Notes: generated from the sequence alone by a model not told the origin. Positions 1-14,577 are shown, counted from the first letter of the stretch. The stretch: 45,940 nt of DNA from Roseiflexus sp. (GCA_025055265.1 JANWXL010000475.1:1-45940); one strand, 5' to 3'. Numbers and translations: made by a program.

Positions 1-2
1 TG

Positions 3-140
3 CTCGAAGAGTTGAAGGGCATGCCGTGGTGCGCGGTCTGGGATATGTACTGCTACCGCCATGGTGTGCCGGTCGGCGCCAGTTTCCTGAACGAGGTGCG
101 CCGCTACGAAGCCGAGACGCTTGCAGCGCGGCGCCCGTGA
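3..140 (+). CDS. C-terminal fragment of L-rhamnose isomerase-like sugar isomerase (truncated by window edge)
   Basis: Open frame from the left edge reads LEELKGMPWCAVWDMYCYRHGVPVGASFLNEVRRYEAETLAARRP*, resembling RhaI-type C-termini (LKxLPxGAVWDYYC..GVP). Confidence 0.55.
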   Translation, partial: LEELKGMPWCAVWDMYCYRHGVPVGASFLNEVRRYEAETLAARRP

Positions 141-150
141 CTTGATGACT

Positions 151-178
151 CACACAAAGGCGCAGAGGCGCAGAGCCT
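151..178. repeat. Dispersed word repeat CACAAAGGCGCAGAGGCGCAGAG
   Basis: Related copies at 28505-28532 and 34797-34826 (CACACAAAGGCGCRAAGGCRCGAAG). Confidence 0.6.
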
Positions 179-209
179 TAATCTTGCGCTATTGCGTTTT
201 TACGCCAAA

Positions 210-389
210 TGGGGCTGCCACGTCCTGAGCGAGGGCTGATGAAGATTGAGAAAATGGTCCGGCATGCCTGGGCGCTGCGGGCTGAAGCCCTCGCTGAGAT
301 CATAAAGCCCCTTTGGGGCTGCCACGTCCTGAGCGAGGGCTGATGAAGATTGAGAAAATGGTCCGGCATGCCTGGGCGCTGCGGGCTGA
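210..389. repeat. Two 76-bp direct repeats (210-285 and 314-389) in intergenic DNA
   Basis: tggggctgccacgtcctgagcgagggctgatgaagattgagaaaatggtccggcatgcctgggcgctgcgggctga occurs twice, offset 104 bp. Confidence 0.9.
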
Positions 390-491
390 TGGAGTTTGAG
401 AAAATAATCCGGTATCGCACGGTCTAGCCCGCGCAGGCGGGCTTCGCAACCGTAGCCCGCGACTTCAGGCGCCGGGCGCTGGGCGACTCCG

Positions 492-2600
492 GTGCAGGAC
501 CCATCTGTGCAAACGAGCGCTTCTCCTTTCGTAATCGACGACCTCTACCGCCTCGGCTGGCTCGAAGATCCGCAGATCAGCCCGGATGGCCGTGAGGTCG
601 CCTTTGTGCGTGTGACGATTGATCGTCCGGCGAATGCCAACCGCCGCGCGATCTGGATCGCCCCGACCGACGGCGGTCCGCCGCGCCGCTTCACCTCCGG
701 GACGAACGACTCCGCGCCGCGCTGGAGTCCCGATGGCCGCTGGCTGGCGTTCGTTGGCGTGCGCGGCGATGACCAGCCACAACTGTATGTCATACGGCGC
801 GATGGCGGCGAGGCGCGCCGCCTGACCTCGCTGCTGCAGGGGGTGAGCGACCCGGCGTGGAGCCCCGATGGACGCCGGATTGCATTCCTCTCGCGCCTGA
901 ATGCGCCCGAGAGCGCGCGCGAGGATGCTGGCGAGCCGGAACCTGAGCCTGTGGATGAGTTCACGCGCAAACAACAGGCTGAGCGCCGCAAGTACGAAGA
1001 AGAGCGCCGCTTTGACCCGCGCGTGGTGCGGCGCCTCCCCTATCGCACTGGCGTCGAGTTCTTTGACGACCGCTACGCGCAGATCTATGTCGTCGAAGTT
1101 CCTGACGATGATGACGCGCCTGTACCCGCACCGCGCCGCATCACTGACGCCGACCTCGATTTTGGCGCGCCAGTGTGGATGCCGGACGGTCAGGCGCTGC
1201 TGACGACCGCCACGCGCGATCCGGAGGGAGATTCGCAGTTTTTCTTCTTTGATGTGCTGCGCGTGCCGGTGCTGGCGGAAGGGCGCGCCGACCCGCAACG
1301 TCTAACCGCTCCCGGTTTCACCTATTTTGCGCCGCAACCGTCGCCGGATGGCCGCTGGATTGCCTGCCTCCGCTCGCCGGAGGGTCAACCGTTCGCCTCA
1401 GCGACGTCGCTGGTGGTGATGGACGCCTCCGGCGGCGAGCCGCGCGATCTGACCGCCGCCGCCGATCTCAACATCGCCGCATATGACTGGTTGCCGGGGA
1501 GCGACGGGTTGCTGTGCCTCGCCGGGTATCGCGGCGCGCAGCCGCTGTGGCGCGTCGCACTGGACGGCAGCGGGTGCGAACGGCTCGCGCAGATGCCCGA
1601 CGACCGCGTCATCGCCGAGTTCGATGCCGGTAGGAATGGGACCATCGCGTTTGTGGCAGGGGACGCCGCCAACCCCTGTGAGTTGTACGCTTGCGATGTG
1701 CGCGGCGTCGAGCGCCGGTTGACGGCGTTCAACGCGCCGTTGCTAAACGAACGGATCGTCGCACCGTTCGAGGAACTGGTCTTTACTGCGCCGGATGGGT
1801 GTGAGGTGCAGGGGTGGGTGATCCATCCGCCCGACTTCGACCCGGCGCGTCCTGGCGGTTATCCCCTCGCGGTCTACATTCACGGGGGACCCCATCTGAT
1901 GTGGGGACCGGGGGTGCGCAGCATGTGGCACGAGTGGCAGACCGCTGCTGCGCGCGGGTATGTGGTCTTCTTCTGCAACCCGCGTGGTTCCGACGGCTAC
2001 GGCAACGCCTGGCGCCTGGCGACGCAGGCGAACTGGGGGTTTGCCGATGCGCCCGATATTCACGCCGGGATCGACGCGCTGATTGCGCGCGGGTATATCG
2101 ATCCGCGTCGCGTGGCGGTCACCGGCGGTTCGTATGGCGGGTATATGACCGCCTGGCTGATCGCTCACAGCGACCGGTTCGCATGTGCGGCTGCGGCGCG
2201 CGGCGTCTACAACCTGCTGACGCAGCACAGCACCAGCGATGCGCACGAACTGGTCGAACTGGTCTTTGAAGGGTTCCCGTGGGAGAACCACGAGTTGCTC
2301 TGGCGACACTCGCCGCTGGCGTATGCCCACTGCATCACCACGCCGCTGCTCATTCTGCACGCCGAACGCGACTATCGAACGCCGATCAGCGAGGCGGAGC
2401 AGTTGTTTACCTTCCTGCGCCGGCGAAAGCAGATCGTTGAGTTTGTGCGCTACCCGCGCGAAGGGCACGAATTGACCCGTACTGGCGAGCCGGGTCATCG
2501 CGCCGACCATATGCGCCGCATTCTGGAATGGTTCGACCGGTTCTGCCAGCCGCACACCGGCAATCACGTTGCATCTCGTGGGGAGCACGCCGATGGCTGA
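492..2600 (+). CDS. S9 family peptidase (prolyl oligopeptidase / acylaminoacyl peptidase type)
   Basis: WD40-like SPDGR repeats in the N-terminal half; GGSYGGYMTAW nucleophile elbow; C-terminal AERDYRTPISEAEQLF and REGHEL. Confidence 0.93.
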   Translation: MQDPSVQTSASPFVIDDLYRLGWLEDPQISPDGREVAFVRVTIDRPANANRRAIWIAPTDGGPPRRFTSGTNDSAPRWSPDGRWLAFVGVRGDDQPQLYVIRRDGGEARRLTSLLQGVSDPAWSPDGRRIAFLSRLNAPESAREDAGEPEPEPVDEFTRKQQAERRKYEEERRFDPRVVRRLPYRTGVEFFDDRYAQIYVVEVPDDDDAPVPAPRRITDADLDFGAPVWMPDGQALLTTATRDPEGDSQFFFFDVLRVPVLAEGRADPQRLTAPGFTYFAPQPSPDGRWIACLRSPEGQPFASATSLVVMDASGGEPRDLTAAADLNIAAYDWLPGSDGLLCLAGYRGAQPLWRVALDGSGCERLAQMPDDRVIAEFDAGRNGTIAFVAGDAANPCELYACDVRGVERRLTAFNAPLLNERIVAPFEELVFTAPDGCEVQGWVIHPPDFDPARPGGYPLAVYIHGGPHLMWGPGVRSMWHEWQTAAARGYVVFFCNPRGSDGYGNAWRLATQANWGFADAPDIHAGIDALIARGYIDPRRVAVTGGSYGGYMTAWLIAHSDRFACAAAARGVYNLLTQHSTSDAHELVELVFEGFPWENHELLWRHSPLAYAHCITTPLLILHAERDYRTPISEAEQLFTFLRRRKQIVEFVRYPREGHELTRTGEPGHRADHMRRILEWFDRFCQPHTGNHVASRGEHADG

Positions 2601-2850
2601 GCATCATCATGCGTCCGATTCGCATCCCTGGGCTGAGTTGACCGCACCGCAAACGCTGTCGCTGGTGTTGCACGAACTGTATGCCCCGGTCAGCGCGCTT
2701 GGCGACCAGGTGAACCGGCTGGCGAACGAGACGCTTGACGATGGCGAGCGCGCCGAGATTATCGGCCACATGCGCGCACGGATCGATGATCTGGGTCGTC
2801 TGGTAGTATTGCTCAAACGGTATCTCGATGATCACCTGACTCAGGATTGA
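2593..2850 (+). CDS. Small protein resembling a stand-alone HisKA (DHp) segment, no ATPase domain
   Basis: MAEHHH...LSLVLHELYAPVSALGDQVNRLANETLDDGERAEIIGHMRARIDDLGRLVVLLKRYL; HELxxPxSAL looks like an H-box. ATG overlaps the S9 peptidase stop. Confidence 0.6.
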   Translation: MAEHHHASDSHPWAELTAPQTLSLVLHELYAPVSALGDQVNRLANETLDDGERAEIIGHMRARIDDLGRLVVLLKRYLDDHLTQD

Positions 2851-2865
2851 GAAGCGAGCGCTGGT

Positions 2866-4623
2866 ATGACGCTGTTCCTGACCCGCCGAAAGCTGCTCAC
2901 CGAGCGCCAGGAGGCGCTGCTCGAGGAGATTCGCGCTGCGCTGGAGGCGCTGCGTGCAGCATTGAAACGGTTCGGCGTCGATGTGGCGCCCGCTGACGCC
3001 CGAATACTCGATGATGTGATCGCCAATCTCGACGAACTGTTCCTCCTTGTCGTCGCTGGCGAGTACAATTCAGGCAAGTCGAGTTTCATCAATGCGCTCC
3101 TGGGAGCGCCGGTGGTCGCCGAGGGGGTGACCCCGACCACCGACCGGATCACGGTTCTGCGCTACGGCGATACGCCCGGCGAAACGGTCAGCGGCGCGTT
3201 TCTGGTCGAGTATCGTTTCCCCGCCGATGTGCTGCGCCGCATGGCGATTGTGGATACGCCCGGCACAAATGCGATCATCCAGCGCCACGAAGAGTTGACG
3301 CGCAACTTCATCCCCCGCGCCGATCTGGTGCTGTTCATCACGTCCGCCAGCCAGCCGTTTTCCGCCAGTGAGCGCGCCTTTCTCGAACTCATTCGCGATT
3401 GGGGCAAAAAGGTCGTGATCGTCATCAACAAAGCCGATCTGCTCGACGACGCTGGTCTGACGGAAGTGGTCGCATTCGTTGGCAGGCATGCGGAAGACCT
3501 GTTCGGTATGCGCCCCGAAATCTTCCCTGTCTCAGCGCGGCTGGCGCGGCAGGCGCGCGATGGCGATGATCAGGCGTTGTGGGACGCCAGCCGCTTCCCG
3601 GCAATCGAACAGTATATCAGCGACACCCTCGACGAAGAGCAGCGGGTGCGTCTGAAACTCCTCTCGCCGCTCGGCGTGGCGCGTCGGCTGGCGGAACGCT
3701 ACCTGGTCGCCGTTGAGGATCGGTTGCTGTCGCTGCGCGACGATGTCGGCGCTATCGAGAACATCGAGCGACAACTTGAGCAATTCCGCAGCGATCTTGC
3801 CGACGATTTTCAGCGTCATCGCGCCGATGTCGCCAATATTCTCAATGAATTCGAACTGCGCGGCATGCATTTCTTCGACGATACCATCCGCGTCAGCAAT
3901 CTGTTCAACCTGGTGCGTCGCCAGCAGGAGATCAGCGAGGCGTTCGCGCACGAGGTGGTCGCCGATGTGCCGCAGCAGATCGAAGCGCGCCTGCAGGCGT
4001 TGGTCGACTGGATGGTGGAGAAGAACCTGCGCATGTGGCAGGGAGTTATGGACTATCTGCGCCGCGAACGGGCGGTGCAGCAGCGGAGCGGACTGATCGG
4101 CGAGATCGGCGGGACCTTCGAGTACAACCGGAATGCGTTGATCGAGTCAGTGGCCCGTGAGGCGGAAAAGGTCGTTGCGACCTATGATCGTGAGGCGGAA
4201 GCGCAGGCGCTGACCGAGGAGGTGCGTTCAGCGATTGCCAGTTCGACGCTGGTCGGCGCGGGCGCTGTCGGGATCGGCGCGTTGCTGGTGCTGTTGCTGC
4301 ACGGCGCGCTGCTCGACGTGACCGGCGTCCTGGTCGCCGGGGCGCTGGCGATCGGCGGGTTGTACATCATCCCGAATAAGCGGCGCCAGATCAAACGCCA
4401 GTTCCATCAGCGCGTCGCCGATCTGCGTGAGACGCTCGCTGACACGATGGAGCGCCAGTTCAACGCTGAACTTGACCGCATGATCACCCGCATCCGCGAC
4501 GCCATCGACCCCTACACTCGCTTCGTCTACACCCAGCACGACCATCTGCTGACGACCCAGCGCGAACTGTCGGATGCCGAAGCGGAGATTGGTCGATTGC
4601 AGGCGGAAGTGGAACGCTCTTGA
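2866..4623 (+). CDS. Dynamin-family GTPase with C-terminal membrane hairpin
   Basis: GEYNSGKSSFINALLG P-loop, TPTTDRIT, DTPGTN, NKADLL; hydrophobic LVGAGAVGIGALLVLLLHGALLDVTGVLVAGALAIGGLYI. Confidence 0.88.
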   Translation: MTLFLTRRKLLTERQEALLEEIRAALEALRAALKRFGVDVAPADARILDDVIANLDELFLLVVAGEYNSGKSSFINALLGAPVVAEGVTPTTDRITVLRYGDTPGETVSGAFLVEYRFPADVLRRMAIVDTPGTNAIIQRHEELTRNFIPRADLVLFITSASQPFSASERAFLELIRDWGKKVVIVINKADLLDDAGLTEVVAFVGRHAEDLFGMRPEIFPVSARLARQARDGDDQALWDASRFPAIEQYISDTLDEEQRVRLKLLSPLGVARRLAERYLVAVEDRLLSLRDDVGAIENIERQLEQFRSDLADDFQRHRADVANILNEFELRGMHFFDDTIRVSNLFNLVRRQQEISEAFAHEVVADVPQQIEARLQALVDWMVEKNLRMWQGVMDYLRRERAVQQRSGLIGEIGGTFEYNRNALIESVAREAEKVVATYDREAEAQALTEEVRSAIASSTLVGAGAVGIGALLVLLLHGALLDVTGVLVAGALAIGGLYIIPNKRRQIKRQFHQRVADLRETLADTMERQFNAELDRMITRIRDAIDPYTRFVYTQHDHLLTTQRELSDAEAEIGRLQAEVERS

Positions 4624-4634
4624 CGAGGTGGCGT

Positions 4635-5465
4635 ATGCAACCATCAGGGATTATCACGCTCACAACCGATTTCGGGCTGGCGGATAGTTACGTCGGCATC
4701 ATGAAGGGGGTCATTCTCGGGATCGCGCCCAGAGCAACCATTGTGGATATCACGCACCAGATTGCGCCGCAGGATATCCACCAGGCAGCCTACATCGTCC
4801 AGACCTTCGGCGCTTTTTTTCCGCCGGGAACGGTGCACGTCGTGGTGGTCGATCCAGGCGTGGGCAGCAAGCGGCGCCGGATCATCCTGACCACCCCGGT
4901 TGCTGCATATGTCGCCCCGGATAACGGCGTGCTGACATATGTGTGGCGCGAAGCGATCGCGCAGTGGGGCGCGGAAAAGTGCGCGGTCTACAACCTGACC
5001 GAGTCGCGCTACTGGTTGCCGCATGTCAGCAGCACCTTCCACGGGCGCGATGTGTTTGCGCCGGTGGCGGCGCACCTGACCCTCGGCGTTCCGCCAGCAG
5101 AGTTTGGCGAGCGGTGCGAAGAGATCGTCGAAGCCATGCTTGAGCAACCGTCGCGCGGACGGCACGGCGAACTTGTCGGACGCATCATCCATATCGACCA
5201 TTTCGGCAACTGCATCACGAACATCACGCTGAAGCACCTGAAGGAGGCGGGGATCGGCGAGCGCATGGTTGCCCAATTGATCGGACAACGGATCGAGGGT
5301 CTGTATCGGACGTACTCCGACGTGCCGATTGGCGCGCTGGTTGCGCTGATCGGCAGCAGCGATCACCTGGAGATCGCCGTGCGCAACGGCAATGCGGCGC
5401 AAACGCTGGGCGCCGGCATTGGCGACATTGTGCGCGTGTTCCCGTTTACGCACGATGCATCGTAA
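4635..5465 (+). CDS. SAM hydroxide adenosyltransferase (DUF62 family)
   Basis: GIITLTTDFGLADSYVGIMKGVI...DPGVGSKRR...PDNGVLT...HGRDVFAPVAAHL...HIDHFGNCITNI. Confidence 0.9.
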   Translation: MQPSGIITLTTDFGLADSYVGIMKGVILGIAPRATIVDITHQIAPQDIHQAAYIVQTFGAFFPPGTVHVVVVDPGVGSKRRRIILTTPVAAYVAPDNGVLTYVWREAIAQWGAEKCAVYNLTESRYWLPHVSSTFHGRDVFAPVAAHLTLGVPPAEFGERCEEIVEAMLEQPSRGRHGELVGRIIHIDHFGNCITNITLKHLKEAGIGERMVAQLIGQRIEGLYRTYSDVPIGALVALIGSSDHLEIAVRNGNAAQTLGAGIGDIVRVFPFTHDAS

Positions 5466-5515
5466 CGCTGGCGAAAATTTGTTTTGCAAAATCCTGAATT
5501 TCGTGTAATACTCCC

Positions 5516-5544
5516 TTGACGCTCGATACGCGGGTTGCTATAAT
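5516..5544 (+). promoter_or_regulatory. Sigma70-type promoter TTGACG-17-TATAAT for the prkA operon
   Basis: TTGACG at 5516-5521, 17-nt spacer, TATAAT at 5539-5544. Confidence 0.75.
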
Positions 5545-5810
5545 AAACAACACCTGGAATACCAGGACCTCCTACCCGCCCCCTGAGATGTCTAGCTGTA
5601 TCGGTGCAGCGACCAGCGGGTGTTGTATATCTGCGGTTAGCCGCATCTCTTCGTTGGGGCAGTGCACCATCTACAGTTGGAGTCAATGCACGTTATCAGG
5701 ACCACAGATACCCGACCGGCGGCAATGGCACAGGCTGTTGCGATCGGTCCATTTTGCCGCAGGCATTCGCATAGCGCGCGAATGGCGGCAACAAACCAGG
5801 AGGACAATTC

Positions 5811-7889
<2,079 letters not shown>

Positions 7890-7892
7890 GTC

Positions 7893-8022
7893 GGGCAAGA
7901 GGCAAGAGGCGAGAGGCAAGAGGCAAGGGGCAAGAGGCGAGAGGCAAAGGGTCACCTATAGCCTCTCACCTCTCACCTATAGTCTCTCACCTATAGCCTC
8001 TCACCCGTAGCCTCTCACCTAA
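7893..8022. repeat. Low-complexity intergenic repeats (caagaggcgagag words, then CCTATAGCCTCTCAC words)
   Basis: gaggcaagaggcgagaggcaagaggcaagg... followed by 4-5 degenerate copies of cctatagcctctcac. Confidence 0.8.
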
Positions 8023-8035
8023 TGAAGGCATCACT

Positions 8036-9145
8036 ATGTCTATCCACCGCGTTGAGCGCGATTTGAACCGCTTTCGCCAGATTGTGCGCGGCAAGATCAA
8101 GAAGGATCTGCGCAAGTACATGTCGCAGGGCGAGATGATCGGCCGCCAGGGGCGCAAGTATGTGTCGATCCCGCTGCCGCAGATCGATCTGCCGCAGTTC
8201 CGCTACGGCATGCGCCAGAGCGGCGGCGTCGGGCAGGGCGATGGCAACGTCGGCGATCCGATCGGGCAGGGCGATGGGCAGTCGGGGCAGGGTGAGGCGG
8301 GCTCAGAACCAGGCCAGCATATCATCGAGGTTGATGTCACCCTCGAAGAACTGGCGCAGATCCTCGGCGAAGAGCTGCAACTGCCCAATATCCAGCCGAA
8401 GGGCAAGAAGAATATCATCTCACAGAAGGATCGCTACTCCGGCATCCGCCGCGTCGGACCAGACTCGCTGCGACATTTCAAACGCACCTACCGCGAGGCG
8501 CTCAAACGCCAGATCTCCTCGGGAGAGTACAACATCGCCGACCCGATTGTCGTGCCGATCCGCCAGGATATGCGCTATCGCTCCTGGAAGGAAACGCTTC
8601 AGCCTGAGTCGAATGCGGTCATCATCTATATGATGGACGTGAGCGGCTCGATGGGCGCCGAGCAGAAGGAGCTGGTGCGCATTACGGCGTTCTGGATCGA
8701 AACCTGGCTGCGCTCGCAGTACAAGGCGATCGATATTCGCTACATTGTGCACGACGCTGCCGCCAAAGAGGTCGATCAGGAAACGTTCTACCACATCCGC
8801 GAAGGCGGCGGCACCAAGATCAGCTCGGCGTACAAACTGTGCAACAAACTGATCGATGAGCGCTACCCGGCTGATGAGTGGAACATCTACCCGTTCCACT
8901 TCTCCGACGGCGACAACTGGGGTGGCGGCGATACGCGCGAATGTATTGAACTGCTGCGCACCCAACTGCTTCCCAAGGTCAACCAGTTCTGCTATGGTCA
9001 GGTGCGTTCGCTCTACGGGTCGGGCCGCTTCGCGCACGATCTTGAAGAGCACCTGGGTAAGCACGAGGCGCTGGTGATCTCGGAGATTGCTGATCGCGAC
9101 GACATCTACGACGCGATTAAGGATTTTCTTGGCAAAGGCCGGTAG
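8036..9145 (+). CDS. YeaH/YhbH family protein (DUF444) with VWA-like MIDAS
   Basis: [39 protein letters not shown]; located between prkA and spoVR. Confidence 0.92.
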   Translation: MSIHRVERDLNRFRQIVRGKIKKDLRKYMSQGEMIGRQGRKYVSIPLPQIDLPQFRYGMRQSGGVGQGDGNVGDPIGQGDGQSGQGEAGSEPGQHIIEVDVTLEELAQILGEELQLPNIQPKGKKNIISQKDRYSGIRRVGPDSLRHFKRTYREALKRQISSGEYNIADPIVVPIRQDMRYRSWKETLQPESNAVIIYMMDVSGSMGAEQKELVRITAFWIETWLRSQYKAIDIRYIVHDAAAKEVDQETFYHIREGGGTKISSAYKLCNKLIDERYPADEWNIYPFHFSDGDNWGGGDTRECIELLRTQLLPKVNQFCYGQVRSLYGSGRFAHDLEEHLGKHEALVISEIADRDDIYDAIKDFLGKGR

Positions 9146-9170
9146 CCCATAAAAGTGGCATGAGCAATAT

Positions 9171-11867
<2,697 letters not shown>

Positions 11868-11888
11868 GTCTGCCGGGGAGGAATCACA

Positions 11889-12422
11889 ATGCTCGGGAAA
11901 CAGATGGTCGATACGCTGAAGCGCCTGGCGAGCGAAGGTCCGCACGCGGTGAGCGCCCTTTCCTGGACTGATGACGGCGTAAGGGTAATCGCGGTCCCCT
12001 CCGATGCCGCCGATGCTCGCATCGATCTTGCCGACCTGGATCGTTTCAGTGCGACGCTCCGCGAACTCGCAGTGACGCGCCATGCCGCGCCGGTTGTTGA
12101 CGATGTGCGCGCCTGGCTCAGTGACCACGCGGCTGCCACGATCCGGGCGTTGAGTTTTCTGGAGGAGCCGCTGGCCGTCTGGGAACTCGAGGAGAGCGAA
12201 GGGATCGCGCAACTGCGCTCATCCCCGCCGCACCGCGAGGAGTCCGACGTCACCTATTGGGAAGTCGTCCTGAGCTGCGCTGAACGACCGTCAGCAACGC
12301 TCGCCCGGTATCGCTGGACACCGGGAATGGTGGAGCGGGAGCGGGTCGAGTATCCGGCGACCTTTGCGCTGATCGGACGCATGGCTGATGCGCTCGAACG
12401 CGCATTGACCTGCGAGGCGTAG
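11889..12422 (+). CDS. Hypothetical protein, last gene in the prkA-yeaH-spoVR run
   Basis: 177-aa ORF 21 bp after spoVR and 3 bp before prmC; no family recognised. Confidence 0.7.
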   Translation: MLGKQMVDTLKRLASEGPHAVSALSWTDDGVRVIAVPSDAADARIDLADLDRFSATLRELAVTRHAAPVVDDVRAWLSDHAAATIRALSFLEEPLAVWELEESEGIAQLRSSPPHREESDVTYWEVVLSCAERPSATLARYRWTPGMVERERVEYPATFALIGRMADALERALTCEA

Positions 12423-12425
12423 CGG

Positions 12426-13298
12426 GTGACGCTCCGCGACTCTCGCGCAACCATCGATCAGGCGCTCGCCTGGGCGGTGGACACGTTGCGTGACATCAGC
12501 GAGACGCCGCGCCTGGACGCTGAGATTCTGCTGGCGCATGCGCTGGGCTGGTCGCGCGTCCGTGTGCTTGCCGGGGTTCGAGAGACAATCCCTGCAGATG
12601 CGCTTCAGACGTTTCGCGCGCTGGTGCTGCGCCGCGCAGCGCATGAACCGGTTGCCTACCTCATCGGGCGCAAAGAGTTCTATGGACTGGAGTTTGTTGT
12701 CGACCGGCGGGTGCTTGTGCCGCGTCCCGAAACCGAGACCCTGATTGATGCCGCGATTGAATGGGCGCGGCTGCATTTTGCCCCGCACGATACTCTTCTG
12801 ATCGCCGATATTGGAACCGGCAGCGGGTGTATCGCTATTGCGCTGGCGGTGCATCTGCCCAACGCCCTGATCTACGCAACCGACCTTTCACCTGACGCGC
12901 TGGCAGTGGCGCGGCAGAACATCGAACGGCATGGCGTCACCGATCGTGTTACGCTTCTGTGCGGCGATTTGCTGACGCCGCTGCCGCAACCGGTCGATCT
13001 GCTGGTCAGCAATCCCCCATATACGATCCTTGATGAGATTGACGCTGGCGTGCGGTTACACGAGCCGCACCTGGCGCTCGACGGCGGCAGCGATGGTCTT
13101 GCGGTCTATCGTCGCCTGCTGGCGGGGGCGCCGCAGGCGTTGCGACCAGGCGGCGCACTGATGCTGGAGATCGGCGCAACCCAGGCGGAGGCGGTGACGG
13201 CGCTAGCGCGCCAGGCGTTCCCAGCCGCCGTGGTGCGTGTGCGGTGCGACCTTGCCGGACGGGACAGGGTGGTGGAGGTGTTGCACGTTGCATCTTGA
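12426..13298 (+). CDS. prmC: Peptide chain release factor N5-glutamine methyltransferase
   Basis: [20 protein letters not shown] and LVSNPPYTI motifs; [23 protein letters not shown]. Confidence 0.93.
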   Translation: MTLRDSRATIDQALAWAVDTLRDISETPRLDAEILLAHALGWSRVRVLAGVRETIPADALQTFRALVLRRAAHEPVAYLIGRKEFYGLEFVVDRRVLVPRPETETLIDAAIEWARLHFAPHDTLLIADIGTGSGCIAIALAVHLPNALIYATDLSPDALAVARQNIERHGVTDRVTLLCGDLLTPLPQPVDLLVSNPPYTILDEIDAGVRLHEPHLALDGGSDGLAVYRRLLAGAPQALRPGGALMLEIGATQAEAVTALARQAFPAAVVRVRCDLAGRDRVVEVLHVAS

Positions 13299-13406
13299 AC
13301 GTTGCACGTTCGTTCCCGGCAAACGTTCGTTCCTGGCGGGCAGTCGTTTCCAGCAGGCGATCATTCTCGGCGAGCACTCGTTTCCGGCGAGTCCTCGTTG
13401 GCGGCA

Positions 13407-13586
13407 GGCATTCGTTTCCATTCGCTTATTCGTTCCCGCATTCGTGTATTCGTTGACAGTACAACAAGCAAGCTCTCCGATTTCCGGTGCGCAGTCGGCA
13501 TTCGTTTCCATTCGCTTATTCGTTCTCTCATTCGTTTATTCGCTGACCGCACGAAGAGCGAGCTTCCCGATTTCCGGTCTCAGTTC
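13407..13586. repeat. Tandem duplication, ~90-bp unit x2 (imperfect)
   Basis: ggcattcgtttccattcgcttattcgtt...gatttccggt at 13407 and again at 13497. Confidence 0.85.
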
Positions 13587-13639
13587 TCAGTTCTCGGTTC
13601 TCGGTTCTTGGTTCTCAGTTCTCAGTTCTCGGTTCTCGA
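13577..13639. repeat. Octamer-like repeats (GGTTCTCA / GGTTCTCG)
   Basis: ctcagttctcagttctcggttctcggttcttggttctcagttctcagttctcggttctcg. Confidence 0.85.
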
Positions 13640-13675
13640 TGTCGCTCTTGAATCCTGTACGACGGACACAAACCC

Positions 13676-14491
13676 ATGCCCTTCCAGCTTATCGCTCTTG
13701 ACCTTGATGGCACCGTTATCGACCGCGATCTGGTCATCCACCCTGAGGTGCGTGAAACGATTGCCGCAGTGCAGGCGCGCGGCATTCACGTCACGCTGGC
13801 GACGGGGCGCGTATTTGGCGCCGCTATGCCGTTTGCGCGCGAGCTCGATATTCGCACGCCGATCATCTGCTACCAGGGGGCAATGGTGCGCCACCCGCTC
13901 ACCGGCGCCACGCTGTACCACGCGGCAATGCCCGCCGATCTGGCGGCTGCGGCAGTACGCGAACTCCTCGATGCCGACCTCTTCGTGATCGCCTACGTCG
14001 ACGATATTCATTACATCGCGGCATATCGACCGGAACTCGAACCCTACCTCGCCTTTCACCCCGAAGGGACGGAGATTGCCGTAACCGCTGAACTGGATCG
14101 CCTGGTGGCGCGCGTACCGCCAACCAAACTGTTGTTCGTCGCTGATCCGCCAGTGGTCGAGCGCGAACTGCGTCGCCTGACCGCCCGATTTGGCGATGCA
14201 CTGGCAATCGTTCGTTCACACGCTATCTTTGGCGAACTGACTGCGCCGCATGTCAGCAAGGGGAACGCACTGGCTGCCCTGGCGCAGTCGCTGGGTACGC
14301 CGCGCGAGGCGGTGATGGCGATCGGCGATCAGGAGAATGACCTCTCGATGATCACCTGGGCGGGGCTTGGTCTGGCGATGGGGAATGCGGCGCCGCAGGT
14401 GCAGGCAAGCGCGCATGCCGTGCTGCCGCCGGTTTCCGAGGCGGGCGTCGCCCACGCGCTCAGGCGCTACGTCCTGAATTGCACGTCCTGA
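13676..14491 (+). CDS. Cof-type HAD superfamily phosphatase
   Basis: LIALDLDGTVIDRD, LATGR, KGNALAALAQSLG, GDQENDLSMI. Confidence 0.9.
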   Translation: MPFQLIALDLDGTVIDRDLVIHPEVRETIAAVQARGIHVTLATGRVFGAAMPFARELDIRTPIICYQGAMVRHPLTGATLYHAAMPADLAAAAVRELLDADLFVIAYVDDIHYIAAYRPELEPYLAFHPEGTEIAVTAELDRLVARVPPTKLLFVADPPVVERELRRLTARFGDALAIVRSHAIFGELTAPHVSKGNALAALAQSLGTPREAVMAIGDQENDLSMITWAGLGLAMGNAAPQVQASAHAVLPPVSEAGVAHALRRYVLNCTS

Positions 14492-14507
14492 CCCTATCCG
14501 CTATAAT
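14479..14507 (+). promoter_or_regulatory. Candidate promoter TTGCAC-17-TATAAT downstream of and antisense to rpmB
   Basis: TTGCAC 14479-14484, 17-nt spacer, TATAAT 14502-14507; directs transcription through rpmB in antisense toward asp23. Confidence 0.5.
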
Positions 14508-14577
14508 GTCGGACGTTTTAATGAGCAAGGCTGGCATCGCCGTGCGACGCCAGCCTGAGCGATCAGGAGCGGGACGT

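Noticed and set aside
5588-5810. Upstream ORF (MSSCIGAATSGCC...) in the prkA leader
   Set aside because: Continues out of frame into prkA with no good ribosome site or plausible protein composition.
7893-8022. Possible CRISPR-like repeats
   Set aside because: Short degenerate words without constant repeat/spacer spacing.
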